In this document: piece after piece, positions 37,138-45,553 of the stretch
Layout of the letters: each line of letters starts with the position of its first letter
Numbering within the stretch: the stretch's first letter is position 1
From: Bradyrhizobium sp. NP1
Lineage (GTDB): Bacteria; Pseudomonadota; Alphaproteobacteria; Rhizobiales; Xanthobacteraceae
Direction: 5' to 3'
Assembly (NCBI RefSeq): GCF_030378205.1
Contig: NZ_CP127385.1
Coordinates: 1,652,001-1,716,000 of the forward strand
Length of the DNA: 64,000 bases
Translations under genes and position numbers: made by a program
Notes under the pieces: model-generated
The model's input: only the letters and a program-made list of their open reading frames with translations
Database searches by the model: none
What the model was told of the DNA's origin: nothing

Positions 37138-38271
37138 ATGTTGATTCGACTGCCGCGGTCTCTCGCTCCGAGGCGGCTGAAGTGTACGCTGGCCGCCTTC
37201 TTCCTCCTGATCTCTGCAGCGGCCGCAGTGGCATGCCAGCTCTGCTATGAAGCTGCTCGCCAAATGGTGACCATCGGCCAGCGCCTGGATATGGCAGATC
37301 GAGCGGTGCTGGCCGTGCCTTTCGCGGGCGCGACTCGTTTCCGGATTGTCGAGGTCGTGAAGGGCAGAGATGCCGTCGGCGATATCATCGCGGACCCGCC
37401 GACGGGCCTCGGCGAGGCAATGGCACCGGGCTCTGATCCATGCCTGCTCGTTCGCGACCCGTTTGCTTCGCAATGGACCAGTCTCGGCACCATCCGGGCT
37501 GAATATGCGGATTGGCTGCGACAACTCGCTGCAACCGCTTTGGTCAAAGGTGACCGTCCACGGCCTACCTGGCCGTCGAACATGCAGACGTCGTCCGCGC
37601 TCAGCTACGCCGGCTGGCGTCAACGTGTTGCGCTCGTTCTGCCCTACCTCGAAAACCCCGATCCGCTGGCTGCCCAGATCGCATGGGGCGAGCTGGCACG
37701 CGCCCCATATGCGATCATGGACGTTGCGAGATCGCGGATCGATGCAGCAACGGTTGTGAGCTGGCTGGGCGATCCAAGACTCGCCTCACGCCATGCCGCC
37801 TATACTCTCCTGCTTGGCTTCGTCGGCGGTCCGGCCGATGCCGCGCGGCTCGAGCAGCACATCGAGGCGGCATGGAGCTCTCACGACGCCACGAACCTCG
37901 CCGCGATGATTGGCGCGGACCTCGAATTGCGCGGGCCATCCCGCGTTGGCTGGGTCGAAGCGATGTATTTTGCCGATCGCAGCCGGACCATGCCGGAAAT
38001 CGAGGCCGCCCTGCTTGCGCTCAACGTTCACGGCGATGCGAATCGTACCGTGCCCCGCCAGCGTGTGATCCAGGCGTACCGAGCTTTCATCAGGCAGCGC
38101 CCACCAATGGCCGGGTTCGTGGCGCAGCAACTGGCTGACTGGGACTATTGGGACGCCGCGACGGAATACGCGGCGCTTCTCAAGTCCAACACGATAACGG
38201 ATCCGGCCTCGGAATTTGCCGTCGTCAACTATCTGCAGCGCGCCGCGTCCGCCAACGCGGCTCTTGAATAG
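37138..38271 (+). CDS. Secreted protein of unknown function, cluster member
   Basis: 377 residues. An N-terminal hydrophobic segment ends near a CQLC motif right after the predicted cleavage (AVACQLCYEA), so a lipoprotein or a redox Cys pair is possible. The rest is helical with repeated Trp and Ala-rich helices (about 160-330) that look like alpha-solenoid repeats. GAGGAGG lies just before the ATG, 10 bp after the DUF3604 stop, so the two are co-transcribed. I know no family name. Confidence 0.6.
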   Translation: MLIRLPRSLAPRRLKCTLAAFFLLISAAAAVACQLCYEAARQMVTIGQRLDMADRAVLAVPFAGATRFRIVEVVKGRDAVGDIIADPPTGLGEAMAPGSDPCLLVRDPFASQWTSLGTIRAEYADWLRQLAATALVKGDRPRPTWPSNMQTSSALSYAGWRQRVALVLPYLENPDPLAAQIAWGELARAPYAIMDVARSRIDAATVVSWLGDPRLASRHAAYTLLLGFVGGPADAARLEQHIEAAWSSHDATNLAAMIGADLELRGPSRVGWVEAMYFADRSRTMPEIEAALLALNVHGDANRTVPRQRVIQAYRAFIRQRPPMAGFVAQQLADWDYWDAATEYAALLKSNTITDPASEFAVVNYLQRAASANAALE

Positions 38272-38297
38272 ATCCCCCATCCTGACAGGCCAACCCC

Positions 38298-39299
38298 ATG
38301 GCACCGCAGCCGCTTGTCCGACCGCAGCCGACCTCGGAACCGCCCGAGTCAGCGCTGAATGAGTCACAGACTGGACCGAAACCGCCAACCCCTGTGCGCA
38401 GGTGGTTGCGGGAACCCCTGCTGCATTTCCTTTTTGCCGGTGCGCTGATCTTCGCGATCTATCAACTGTTGAACCCCACCGCCAACCGGACCGACCGAAC
38501 CAATCAGATCGCGCTCACGAAGGACGATCTCCGCCAATTGGCGGTGCAATGGCTCGCGCAAGGTCGGCCACAGCCGACGGCTGATGAGATGCACGCCCTG
38601 ATCGAGCAGCGGGTAAGCGAGGAGATTCTCTCCCGCGAAGCCGTGGCGCTTGGGCTCGACAAGGATGACGAGATCATCAAGCGCCGGTTGGCGCAGAAGA
38701 TGGATTTCCTGGCAGCAGATATTGCCGCCTTGCAGGATCCCGGCGATGCCGAACTGAGAGCCTGGTACACGCAGAATTCGGATCGCTTTGCGCTTCCGCC
38801 GCGCGCGAGCTTTCGCCACCTGTACTTCTCCTTCGATCGACCTGGTGCTCGCGACAGGGCTGCCGGAATACTCGACAAGATCTCCGGTAAGCCGGCCGAC
38901 GCACCTGAGGTCGCTACGGTTGCCGACCCCTTCATGTTCCAGGACTACTACGCCGAACGCGCTCCCGACCAGATCGCCAAGGAGTTTGGCCCGGGCTTCG
39001 CAAAGGCGGTGTTTCAGCTCAAGCCCGGTGCATGGCAGGGGCCGATCCAGTCGGGCTATGGCTGGCATCTCGTCTTCGTCGACGCCATCGAGCCGGGCCG
39101 GGTGCCTTTGTTCGAGGAAGTCGAGTCCGACGTCAAATCCGCGTGGCTGGATCAAAAGCAGCGCGAGATCAAACGGATTGCTTTCGAAGCGATGCGTGCG
39201 CGCTACACGGTCGTGGTCCCGCCCATCGAATCGGTCGACTTCGGGAGCCTGCGGAATCCTCAGGCGCCAATCGCGTCGACAGGCGTGTTGCCGCAGTGA
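38298..39299 (+). CDS. PpiC-type (parvulin) peptidyl-prolyl isomerase, membrane anchored
   Basis: 333 residues. A Pro-rich N-terminus, one membrane anchor (about 36-58), a SurA-like helical domain (about 70-150) and a parvulin-like domain (about 160-275; LPPRASFRHLYFS and GWHLVFVDAIEPG). It probably folds periplasmic or outer-membrane clients. Its position between the secreted unknown protein and the HupE/UreJ membrane protein suggests the clients are cluster products. Start by position, as no strong Shine-Dalgarno is visible. Confidence 0.75.
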   Translation: MAPQPLVRPQPTSEPPESALNESQTGPKPPTPVRRWLREPLLHFLFAGALIFAIYQLLNPTANRTDRTNQIALTKDDLRQLAVQWLAQGRPQPTADEMHALIEQRVSEEILSREAVALGLDKDDEIIKRRLAQKMDFLAADIAALQDPGDAELRAWYTQNSDRFALPPRASFRHLYFSFDRPGARDRAAGILDKISGKPADAPEVATVADPFMFQDYYAERAPDQIAKEFGPGFAKAVFQLKPGAWQGPIQSGYGWHLVFVDAIEPGRVPLFEEVESDVKSAWLDQKQREIKRIAFEAMRARYTVVVPPIESVDFGSLRNPQAPIASTGVLPQ

Positions 39300-39310
39300 G
39301 GGCGCGATCG

Positions 39311-40327
39311 ATGCAATGGCGGCGGCTCCAGGTCGCGTTGGCGGGTCTGCTGGCGGCGCTGATGGTGCCGATGCAGCCCGCGCACGCTCACGAGGTCCGG
39401 CCGGCCTATCTGCAGATCGATGAAGCCGGGCCCGGCCGCTACCAACTGCTTTGGCGAACGCCGGTGCTTGCCGGCATGCGCTTGCCGGTCGTGCTGCGCC
39501 TCCCGGACGAGATTCACAATGTCGTCGAGCCTGTCGCGCAAGAGCTCTCAGATTCCCTTGTCGAACGCCAGGTCATTGACGTGGGTGCCCAGGGACTGGC
39601 CGGAAGGCGCATTGAGTTCGTGGGGCTTCAGGCGACGGTCACGGATGTTCTGGTGCGCGTGCAGATGCTGGATGGCACGCATTCGACTACGCTGGTGCGG
39701 CCGTCGCAGCCGTGGGTCGACATCGCGACGTCACTGGGGCCTCTCGCGGTCGCCGGCGCCTATCTGTCGCACGGCATTGAGCACATCCTGTTCGGCTTCG
39801 ACCATCTTCTGTTCGTGCTCGGGCTTATTCTCATCGTGCGCAACACACGGATGCTGTTGTTGACGGTGACGGGCTTCACCGTCGCACATTCGATCACGCT
39901 CTCGCTTGCGACCTTGGGCGTTATCCACGTGCCGGGACCGCCGGTCGAGGCGTGTATTGCTCTGAGCATTCTGCTTCTGGCAAGCGAGATCCTGCGGCGG
40001 CAGCGAGGGGAACCCAGCCTGACCGCCACCTGGCCATGGGCGGTCGCGTTTACATTCGGGCTTCTGCACGGCCTCGGTTTCGCCAGCGCACTGATCGATA
40101 TCGGTCTTCCACAAGGCGACGTTCCGATAGCACTGCTCGCCTTCAACATCGGCGTCGAGGTGGGACAGCTTGCTTTCATCGCCGCCGTTCTCGGCGTGAT
40201 GCAGTTGGCCAAGCAATTTGGAATCCCCGACATCGTCGAATGTCGGCTGCGGACCGTCACGGCCTATGGGGTCGGCGTCGTGGCAGCGTTCTGGTTCGTT
40301 GAACGGCTGGCAGAATTTTGGGCATGA
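39311..40327 (+). CDS. HupE/UreJ-family membrane protein
   Basis: 338 residues. Signal peptide (about 1-26), a periplasmic beta-rich domain of about 120 residues, then about six membrane helices with histidines in SHGIEHILFGFDHLLF (H154, H158, H165) and HGLGFASAL. HupE/UreJ proteins are linked to nickel or cobalt entry, and this long N-terminal form is the HupE/UreJ_2 type. It is the last gene of the DUF3604 cluster, starting 11 bp after the isomerase gene. The transported metal, if any, is unproven. Confidence 0.75.
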   Translation: MQWRRLQVALAGLLAALMVPMQPAHAHEVRPAYLQIDEAGPGRYQLLWRTPVLAGMRLPVVLRLPDEIHNVVEPVAQELSDSLVERQVIDVGAQGLAGRRIEFVGLQATVTDVLVRVQMLDGTHSTTLVRPSQPWVDIATSLGPLAVAGAYLSHGIEHILFGFDHLLFVLGLILIVRNTRMLLLTVTGFTVAHSITLSLATLGVIHVPGPPVEACIALSILLLASEILRRQRGEPSLTATWPWAVAFTFGLLHGLGFASALIDIGLPQGDVPIALLAFNIGVEVGQLAFIAAVLGVMQLAKQFGIPDIVECRLRTVTAYGVGVVAAFWFVERLAEFWA

Positions 40328-40417
40328 GGACGCTGCCGTAACACTTTGGCGAGCGGTCCGCTCGGCAGATTTATGGGTTCACGCCCTAGTTTGTCCTCGA
40401 AAGCGGAATCGGACTGA

Positions 40418-40502
40418 CTGATTTGCCCGACGGGCAGTCACACAAAAATCCTGTCCAGCCCTTGCGCGAAAAATATTCTGCTTGAGCCGTCGGGCAAATC
40501 AG
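40418..40502. repeat. 85-bp element with 16-bp perfect inverted ends
   Basis: CTGATTTGCCCGACGG (40418-40433) is matched by its exact inverse complement at 40487-40502. Non-coding inside. It resembles, from memory, a MITE-like repeat frequent in Bradyrhizobium. Confidence 0.65.
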
Positions 40503-40946
40503 TGGCCTCAATCGGCCCGTCCTGCCTCCACAAGAGGGGCGTATCGCGATCGTCACGAACGTTGGGTGCGGGATGCGATGGACGCGGGTGGCGCATCAGA
40601 CGAATGCGCTGCATCGCGGATGGCGAAGTCGTGTGGTCCTGATCCCCCGACGCTGGGATCAAGTTTGCGAAACGACAATTCGCAAATGACGGTGGCAACA
40701 AAGCCCGGTCACCGGGGAGAGCACGAAGGAAACCGTTAAAACCATTCGCGCAGGGAAGGCCGGCATGATCCCGGTCAAGCCTGTGGTGACTAACTCGTGT
40801 GCTTTCTACTTTCGCACGCGAGGCTGCGGGTGCGACCAGCATCCGGCTTTCCCTGCGCCCTCTGTTCTCTCGAGGGTGAACGCTTTGCAAAGCCCCGGGC
40901 GTTTTCGCGCGGCGGGAATGCGAAGTTCTGTGCGCTGTTTGATGGG
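40503..40946. repeat. Non-coding stretch resembling a dispersed Bradyrhizobium repeat
   Basis: About 440 bp without a convincing gene; open frames here have no protein-like composition. The succession of blocks such as GGTCACCGGGGAGAGCACG and GGTGACTAACTCGTGTGC, and CCCTGCGCCCTCT, matches my memory of an intergenic repeat found many times in this genus. The IS1111-type element follows directly, so it may have inserted in this repeat. Confidence 0.4.
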
Positions 40947-41022
40947 GTGGACGGCCCCCGCTCACGGCATCGATGTGCCAAAACGTGGTCGTTGGTGAAC
41001 GCCACAAGGAGAGGAGCCGTCC

Positions 41023-42050
41023 ATGGGCGAGGTTAGCACGGTTGGTTTGGATTTGGCGAAGCATGTCTTTCAGGTGCATGGAGTGGACGAGCAGGACAAT
41101 GTCGTGATGCGCAAGCCGTTGCGGCGGAGTGCGGTGTTGAGTTCTTCGCAGAGCTTTCGCCCTGCACGGTCGGGATCGAGGCCTGTTCAACCGCGCATTA
41201 CTGGGCGCGGGAACTCACGGCGCTGGGGCACACTGTGAGGCTGATGCCGCCAGCCTATGTGAAGCCTTATGTCAAACGCGGCAAGAACGACGCGTCCGAT
41301 GCGGAAGCGATCTGCGAGGCGGTGATGCGGCCGACCATGCGCTTTGTTCCGGTGAAGTCCGCCGAGCAACAGGCGAACGCGATGATCTACAAGGTGCGGG
41401 AGCTTCTGGTGCGGCAGCGCACGCAGCTGATCAATGCGCTGCGCAGCCACCTTGCGGAGATGGGCATCGTGGCCGCAAAGGGGCCAGGCAAGCTCGACGA
41501 TCTGATCGCGATCGTATGCGACCAGGATGATAGCCGTCTGCCGCCGCCCGCACGGCAGGCCTTGCAAGAACTGGCGGAACAGATCGCAGCTTTGGACGCA
41601 CGGATCGAACCACTGCAACAGGAGATCGTCTCCCAGCTACGCTCGAATGAGACTGCGCGCCGGCTGACGACCATTCCAGGCGTGGGGCCGCTGATCGCGG
41701 GCGCTTTGGTCGCGATGGTGCCCGATCCCGGTGGATTCCACTCGGCGCGGCACTTTGCAACCTGGCTCGGCTTTGCGCCACGACAGAAGTCCAGCGGCGG
41801 CAAGCAACGGCTAGGATCAATCAGCAAGCAAGGCAACCGCTATCTGCGGAGCCTTTTGATCCTGGGGGCAGCGAACGCCTTGCGCCGGAAGAGCAGTTCC
41901 AGATCCGCTTGGCTCATGGCGTTGCGCGGACGTCGGCCCTTCAGGGTCGTCGCCGTGGCGTTCGCGCACAAGATCGCCCGCATCGTCTGGGCGTTGATGG
42001 TCAAAGGGGGAAGTTATCGCGCGGCCATGCCGGCCGCAGCTCTGGGCTGA
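41023..42050 (+). pseudogene. IS110-family transposase with a one-base deletion
   Basis: The N-terminal frame (STVGLDLAKHVFQVHG, first catalytic Asp) runs to about 41138, where one G is missing in ...TTG(G)AGTTC; the expected continuation (LEFFAELSPCTVGIEACSTA) then reads in the frame that is open to 42050. That part keeps the KNDASDAEAI acidic pair of the DEDD set and the C-terminal IPGVGPLIA and Tnp20-type region with its serine (SSGGKQRLGSISKQGN). GGAGAGGAG precedes the ATG. Without frameshifting it makes no full-length protein. Confidence 0.85.
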
Positions 42051-42059
42051 TCGGCGGGC

Positions 42060-42284
42060 CGCCGCCGACAGGGACAAGGTGCACTAAGACGCGATGAGAC
42101 AGAGGGTCGAAGACCGGATGCGAGACAGCCAGGCGATTGTCAAGCGCCTCGAAGCGCGCCTGTTTGATCGGGCACTCGCGTCGCGGACTCCATCGGGGCC
42201 AGCGGCCAAATCGGCCGCCTCAAAGGCCGGACACATGACCGCAACCGTTCCCTCACCCTCAGAACGTCAAAAACACCTTGATCC
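42060..42284 (+). ncRNA. Candidate seeker/bridge RNA region of the IS1111-type element
   Basis: 225 bp between the transposase stop and the right inverted repeat, with no coding sign. Hairpins include 42051-42057 with 42062-42068 and 42202-42207 with 42213-42218. Right-end guide RNAs are known for IS1111-type elements, so this is the expected location. No RNA model was tested. Confidence 0.35.
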
Positions 42285-42299
42285 GCGGGGGCCGTCCAC

Positions 42300-42513
42300 A
42301 CATGACAATCGAATCCGAATATCGCCATTCCCCGTCGTCGCGGCGAAAGTGGCGACCCTGCACCGCCACGTCGCGAACGCGGAGGCGAAGTTGTCCGCCC
42401 GTCCGAGGCCATGACTGCACGGGCCGCTTCAAGAACATCGCCGACGATGATCGCGGAACTAACTTGACGGTCGCACATTATTCGCGTGGGCAGGGCTCCA
42501 AGGGAGTACCCCA
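42300..42513. other. Intergenic region after the IS1111-type element
   Basis: 214 bp with no gene visible. It must include the promoter of the RlpA-like gene; TTGACG at about 42462 is the only -35-like hexamer noted and no good -10 follows it. Confidence 0.3.
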
Positions 42514-42813
42514 GTGCGCCCTGCGTACCTTGTTGTGCTTTACTTTCTTTCATTTGCATCGGAAGCCTTTGCCGAGGAAGGACTTGCCTCCTTCTACAGC
42601 TATGGAAAGGCTGCTCGCGCCGAGATGACGTGCGCCCACAAAACCAGGCCCTTTGGCAGTGTACTCACCGTTTCCTACGGTGGGCGCTCAATTCAATGCC
42701 GCGTGGCCGACCGAGGGCCGTTCATCAAAGGCCGCATAATCGACCTGTCCGTGAGCGCGGCACGAGCGCTCGGCATGATCAGCGCCGGCGTGGTGCGGGT
42801 ATCGGTGGACTAG
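42514..42813 (+). CDS. RlpA-like double-psi beta-barrel protein, secreted
   Basis: 99 residues with a signal peptide (1-20, AFA cleavage) and a compact RlpA-like barrel: GLASFYSYG, then MTCAHKTRPFGSVLTVSYGG and VADRGPFIKGRIIDLS. The usual RlpA signature, G-x-x-A and the D-R-G-P-F loop, is present. RlpA proteins cleave denuded septal peptidoglycan; this short form lacks a SPOR domain. It starts with GTG, with AAGGGAG upstream. It lies just outside the IS element. Confidence 0.8.
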   Translation: MRPAYLVVLYFLSFASEAFAEEGLASFYSYGKAARAEMTCAHKTRPFGSVLTVSYGGRSIQCRVADRGPFIKGRIIDLSVSAARALGMISAGVVRVSVD

Positions 42814-43114
42814 GGCGTACCTGACTCCCCTGGTCACTTCGCTCGCCTCCAGATCACATCGGTCAGCGCTGGAGCTTCGGTGGGGGCGGCATCCGGACGC
42901 ATAACCACCGCTTTTTTTGTTCGCGCGAAGCACAAGCCGCCGTCCTCACCGATCGCGCTGTTCTGTGGTGATGGCCCCGCCTTCGTGAGGAGACATGGAG
43001 ACCGCCAGGGGGGCAGCACGACGCTGCGGCGCGGCATTTCCTCACCGAGAATTAATGGTTCAAGCGTCATGCCGCGCTGCTATAAAGGGGTCGCAGGCGT
43101 TCAAGGGGTGCTGC
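42814..43114. other. Intergenic region, no gene seen
   Basis: 301 bp between the RlpA-like gene and a small membrane protein gene. No supported coding frame, repeat or RNA; it should hold the promoter of the following gene. Confidence 0.3.
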
Positions 43115-43540
43115 ATGAAACGCTACCTGATCTTTGCGGCGGTCGGGCCGCTGCTCGGCGGATTCTGGCTGCTGCTGACGACGACCTACCAGTCCGGCTA
43201 CTGGACCGACACCAACGCCGCCGAGGTGGCAAAGCTCTTCAAGGTGTTTTTCACCACCCTGCAATACAGCTACCTGTTCGGCATCCTGCCGGCGCTGATG
43301 ATCGGCGCGGTCGACGACATCCTCTTCCACGTCAAGCGGATCGGTCCGGCGCTGCGCGTGCTGCTGGTCGGAATCGTCGCATTCGTCGCGTCCGAATTGA
43401 TGTATGGCTCGCGCGGGCCCGACAGCGGCGTGGTGCAGTTCGTGCTCTATGGCCTGGTCGGCTTCATCCCGGGCACCGTGTCGTCCTGGCTCACGCATAA
43501 ATATGCCGAGGAGCAGCCGAAGCCCGTGACCTCGTCCTGA
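43115..43540 (+). CDS. Small multi-pass membrane protein (possibly DUF5413)
   Basis: 141 residues with four hydrophobic helices (about 4-24, 40-62, 75-95 and 105-128). The overall length and layout recall the DUF5413 family found in Bradyrhizobium, but this is from memory. The ATG at 43115 begins directly at the first helix; the longer frame upstream is not protein-like. It converges on a small secreted-protein gene, sharing a hairpin terminator with it. No function can be assigned. Confidence 0.6.
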   Translation: MKRYLIFAAVGPLLGGFWLLLTTTYQSGYWTDTNAAEVAKLFKVFFTTLQYSYLFGILPALMIGAVDDILFHVKRIGPALRVLLVGIVAFVASELMYGSRGPDSGVVQFVLYGLVGFIPGTVSSWLTHKYAEEQPKPVTSS

Positions 43541-43546
43541 CGGCAT

Positions 43547-43576
43547 GAAAAACGGCGGGCTTTTGACGGCCCGCCG
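43547..43576 (-). terminator. Terminator between convergent genes
   Basis: CGGCGGGC (43553-43560) pairs with GCCCGCCG (43569-43576). On the minus strand the stem is followed by TTTTT, so it is a good intrinsic terminator for the gene at 43614-43859; on the plus strand it lacks a T-tract. Confidence 0.7.
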
Positions 43577-43613
43577 CGCAAGCAAATACTCTTACGTGCT
43601 GAAAAGGCGGATA

Positions 43614-43859
43614 TCAGCGCCCGTTGCCGCGGCAGCCGCCGTAAGGCCCGACGTGATAGCCGCGCGGACAGGCATGCGCCGCCGGATTGGCGTAGTTGCG
43701 CAGGCAGCCGCCATAGGGACCGCGGTGCCAGCCCGGACCACAGCCGCCGGCAATGCGGACGACGTTGCCGTCCGGCGTCGTGGCCGGCGCGATCGGCAGC
43801 GCCTCTGCACTTCCGATCATGGTGCCGAGCAGCAATGCGGCGGCGAGCATCTTCTTCAT
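43614..43859 (-). CDS. Small secreted GCG_CRPN-type protein
   Basis: 81 residues. Signal peptide 1-20 (SAEA), then a short linker and a Gly/Cys/Pro-rich tail with GGCGPGWHRGPYGGC and CPRGYHVGPYGGC, two similar units each ending in GPYGGC. This matches the GCG_CRPN prefix family known from Bradyrhizobium and relatives: small exported proteins of unknown role. The even cysteine count suggests disulfides. A terminator follows; the start at 43859 is set by the signal peptide. Confidence 0.7.
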   Translation of the reverse strand: MKKMLAAALLLGTMIGSAEALPIAPATTPDGNVVRIAGGCGPGWHRGPYGGCLRNYANPAAHACPRGYHVGPYGGCRGNGR

Positions 43860-43892
43860 GGATCGTTTCTCCCTTTCCCAGCGTTTAAAAAA

Positions 43893-44132
43893 TCAGCCGC
43901 CGGCAAAGGCGATGCCGGCGCGCACCTCGCCGATGGCCTGATCGATCAGCCCGAGCGCGCGTTCGCGGTGGCCGCCCTTGTTCGGGGTTGCGGCGGCAAG
44001 CTCGGCGCGGGCCGATTGCAGCAGCGTGATGGTCTCGGTCATGTGCGGCTGCGCGCCGATCGCGTAGCCGACGCCGATGCTGGCGGCGATGGCCGCCCCA
44101 AGCGCGAGCCTGCGGGTGAAGTAGGTCTTCAT
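43893..44132 (-). CDS. Small exported helical protein
   Basis: 79 residues. A positively charged start (MKTYFTRR) and a hydrophobic segment (about 9-27) form a signal peptide or anchor; the rest (ETITLLQSARAELAAATPNKGGHRERALGLI) is an amphipathic helical pair. No family is named. It is 33 bp upstream of the GCG_CRPN gene on the same strand, so the two small exported proteins may be co-expressed. Confidence 0.55.
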   Translation of the reverse strand: MKTYFTRRLALGAAIAASIGVGYAIGAQPHMTETITLLQSARAELAAATPNKGGHRERALGLIDQAIGEVRAGIAFAGG

Positions 44133-44507
44133 CTCTGGTCGTCTCCTCTGCAATGATCCGGAAGGCTGTCGCCTGCCGGCGAGGGCCCCATGGCGACCGC
44201 CGGCGCTTTCGGTAGAGGAGACGGCTGTTCGCGTCTTGGACTGTCCGGCGCCGGAGGCCGCCGGTCTTGGACTGTCCGGCGCTCGCCTTCGCGCTGGAGG
44301 CGCGCGGCTTGCGCGCCCATCGCGTTTTCGAGCGAAGTGGGCCCACCGGTTCGCGTGAAGAAAACGCGTCAAAACTGGGAATGAGAGCACCGGCTCTGAT
44401 GCAACTTCGGATTCGGGACGCTAGAGTGTGGACAAAATTCGAGACGGCCTTCGGCCCAGGCGGCGTCCGGGCAGACAGGCTCTTGCATCACCGCTGGTTT
44501 GCCTTCG
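44133..44507. other. Repeat-rich intergenic region
   Basis: 375 bp between divergent genes. It holds a 19-bp direct repeat (44233-44251 and 44264-44282), a GCGTTTTC/GAAAACGC inverted-repeat element (about 44321-44370), and a 22-bp sequence at 44403-44424 that is repeated exactly at 47464-47485. No gene is supported here. Confidence 0.6.
44233..44282 (+). repeat. Two copies of a 19-bp direct repeat
   Basis: The sequence GTCTTGGACTGTCCGGCGC occurs at 44233-44251 and 44264-44282, 31 bp apart start to start. It lies upstream of the divergent small exported protein gene and of the AraC-type gene. Confidence 0.7.
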
Positions 44508-45470
44508 ATGTCCGTCGTCAAGAAACTGCTTTCAACCGACATGCTCCCGTCCGGTCTCGACGACCGTGAGCGCTACATGCGCTTTGCCGAGCTGTTCGAG
44601 TATTTCTCCAGCACCGCCGAGCTCGATCCGACCCCGGACGTGCCGTTCCGGGCCGCGATGAATTCCATCCATGTCGGCACCACCCTGCTCGGGCGCTGCG
44701 ACGGCAGCTTCACGTCGATCCGGCGCGACCAGCGTCAGGTGCTCGCGACCAACGACAACCGCTACTGCCTGGCGCGCAACAGCTGCGACCACAATGGCAC
44801 GATTCTCCATCGCGGCCGCGAATATGTGCTGCGGCCGAAATCGCTGACGCTGCTGCGGCTCGACGAGCCGTTCTTCAGCATCGACGGCGCCAAGGAGAAG
44901 CGCTTCACCAACGTCCACCTGCCGATGGAGACGTTGCGGGCGATGGTCCCCGGCATCGACGACATGGTCGGCCGCGAGCTCGAGCCGGGCGGCGCGCTGT
45001 CGCTCGCGATGGACTACAGCGACCTGTTGTTGCGCCATCCCGGCGCGGTCGACGAGGCCGGCTTCGCCATCGCCGCGCATCTGATGGATCTCGCCGCGCT
45101 CGGGCTCGGGGCCCGCGGCGATCTCGCGCGTGCCGCCGAGCGCCGCGGCGTCCGCGCGGTGCGCCTCAAGGCGGTGCTGATGATCCTGGAAAGACGGTTC
45201 GGCGAGCCGGATTTCTCCGCGCAGAAGCTTGCCGCCGCCGCCGGGCTGTCGGAGCGCTACGTCAACGAGCTGCTCTACGAAGCGGGCGCGAGCTTCACGG
45301 TGCGGCTCACCGAATTGCGGCTGCGCAAGGCCGCCGACATGCTGGCGCGCGATGCCGAGCGTCGGATCAGCGACATCGCCTTCGACTGCGGCTTCAACGA
45401 CCTGTCGTATTTCAATCGCTGCTTTCGCCGCCGCTTCGGGCTGACGCCGACCGCCGCCCGTGGTCGCTGA
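44508..45470 (+). CDS. AraC-family transcriptional regulator
   Basis: 320 residues. An N-terminal AraC-binding-like sensing domain (about 20-180) and a C-terminal double HTH (about 220-318): KLAAAAGLSERYVNELLYEAG and RRISDIAFDCGFNDLSYFNRCFRRRFGLTP, the strongly conserved second helix. The ATG at 44508 is preferred to a TTG at 44499. It is probably autonomous; the nearest downstream gene is a DUF4112 membrane protein. Regulated genes are unknown. Confidence 0.88.
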   Translation: MSVVKKLLSTDMLPSGLDDRERYMRFAELFEYFSSTAELDPTPDVPFRAAMNSIHVGTTLLGRCDGSFTSIRRDQRQVLATNDNRYCLARNSCDHNGTILHRGREYVLRPKSLTLLRLDEPFFSIDGAKEKRFTNVHLPMETLRAMVPGIDDMVGRELEPGGALSLAMDYSDLLLRHPGAVDEAGFAIAAHLMDLAALGLGARGDLARAAERRGVRAVRLKAVLMILERRFGEPDFSAQKLAAAAGLSERYVNELLYEAGASFTVRLTELRLRKAADMLARDAERRISDIAFDCGFNDLSYFNRCFRRRFGLTPTAARGR

Positions 45471-45553
45471 CGGGCCGGTGATGCGCGCTGGTATCGCGGC
45501 CTCGGCCGCGGCGGCGTGACGCAACTTGCGCTCGCCTTGCGCATTCCCATCTG

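Larger units (their letters stand above)
40947..42299 (+). mobile_element. IS110-family (IS1111-type) insertion sequence, decayed
   Basis: A perfect 15-bp inverted repeat GTGGACGGCCCCCGC (40947-40961) and its inverse complement (42285-42299) flank the transposase gene, which fits the sub-terminal repeats of IS1111-type members. True tips may lie some bases further out. The 5' gap is short and the 3' non-coding part is about 235 bp, also as in IS1111. The transposase is frameshifted. Confidence 0.75.

Noticed and set aside
40438..41190. 250-residue minus-strand frame beside the IS1111-type element
   Set aside because: It crosses a repeat, the IS end and the transposase 5' end, so it cannot be one gene.
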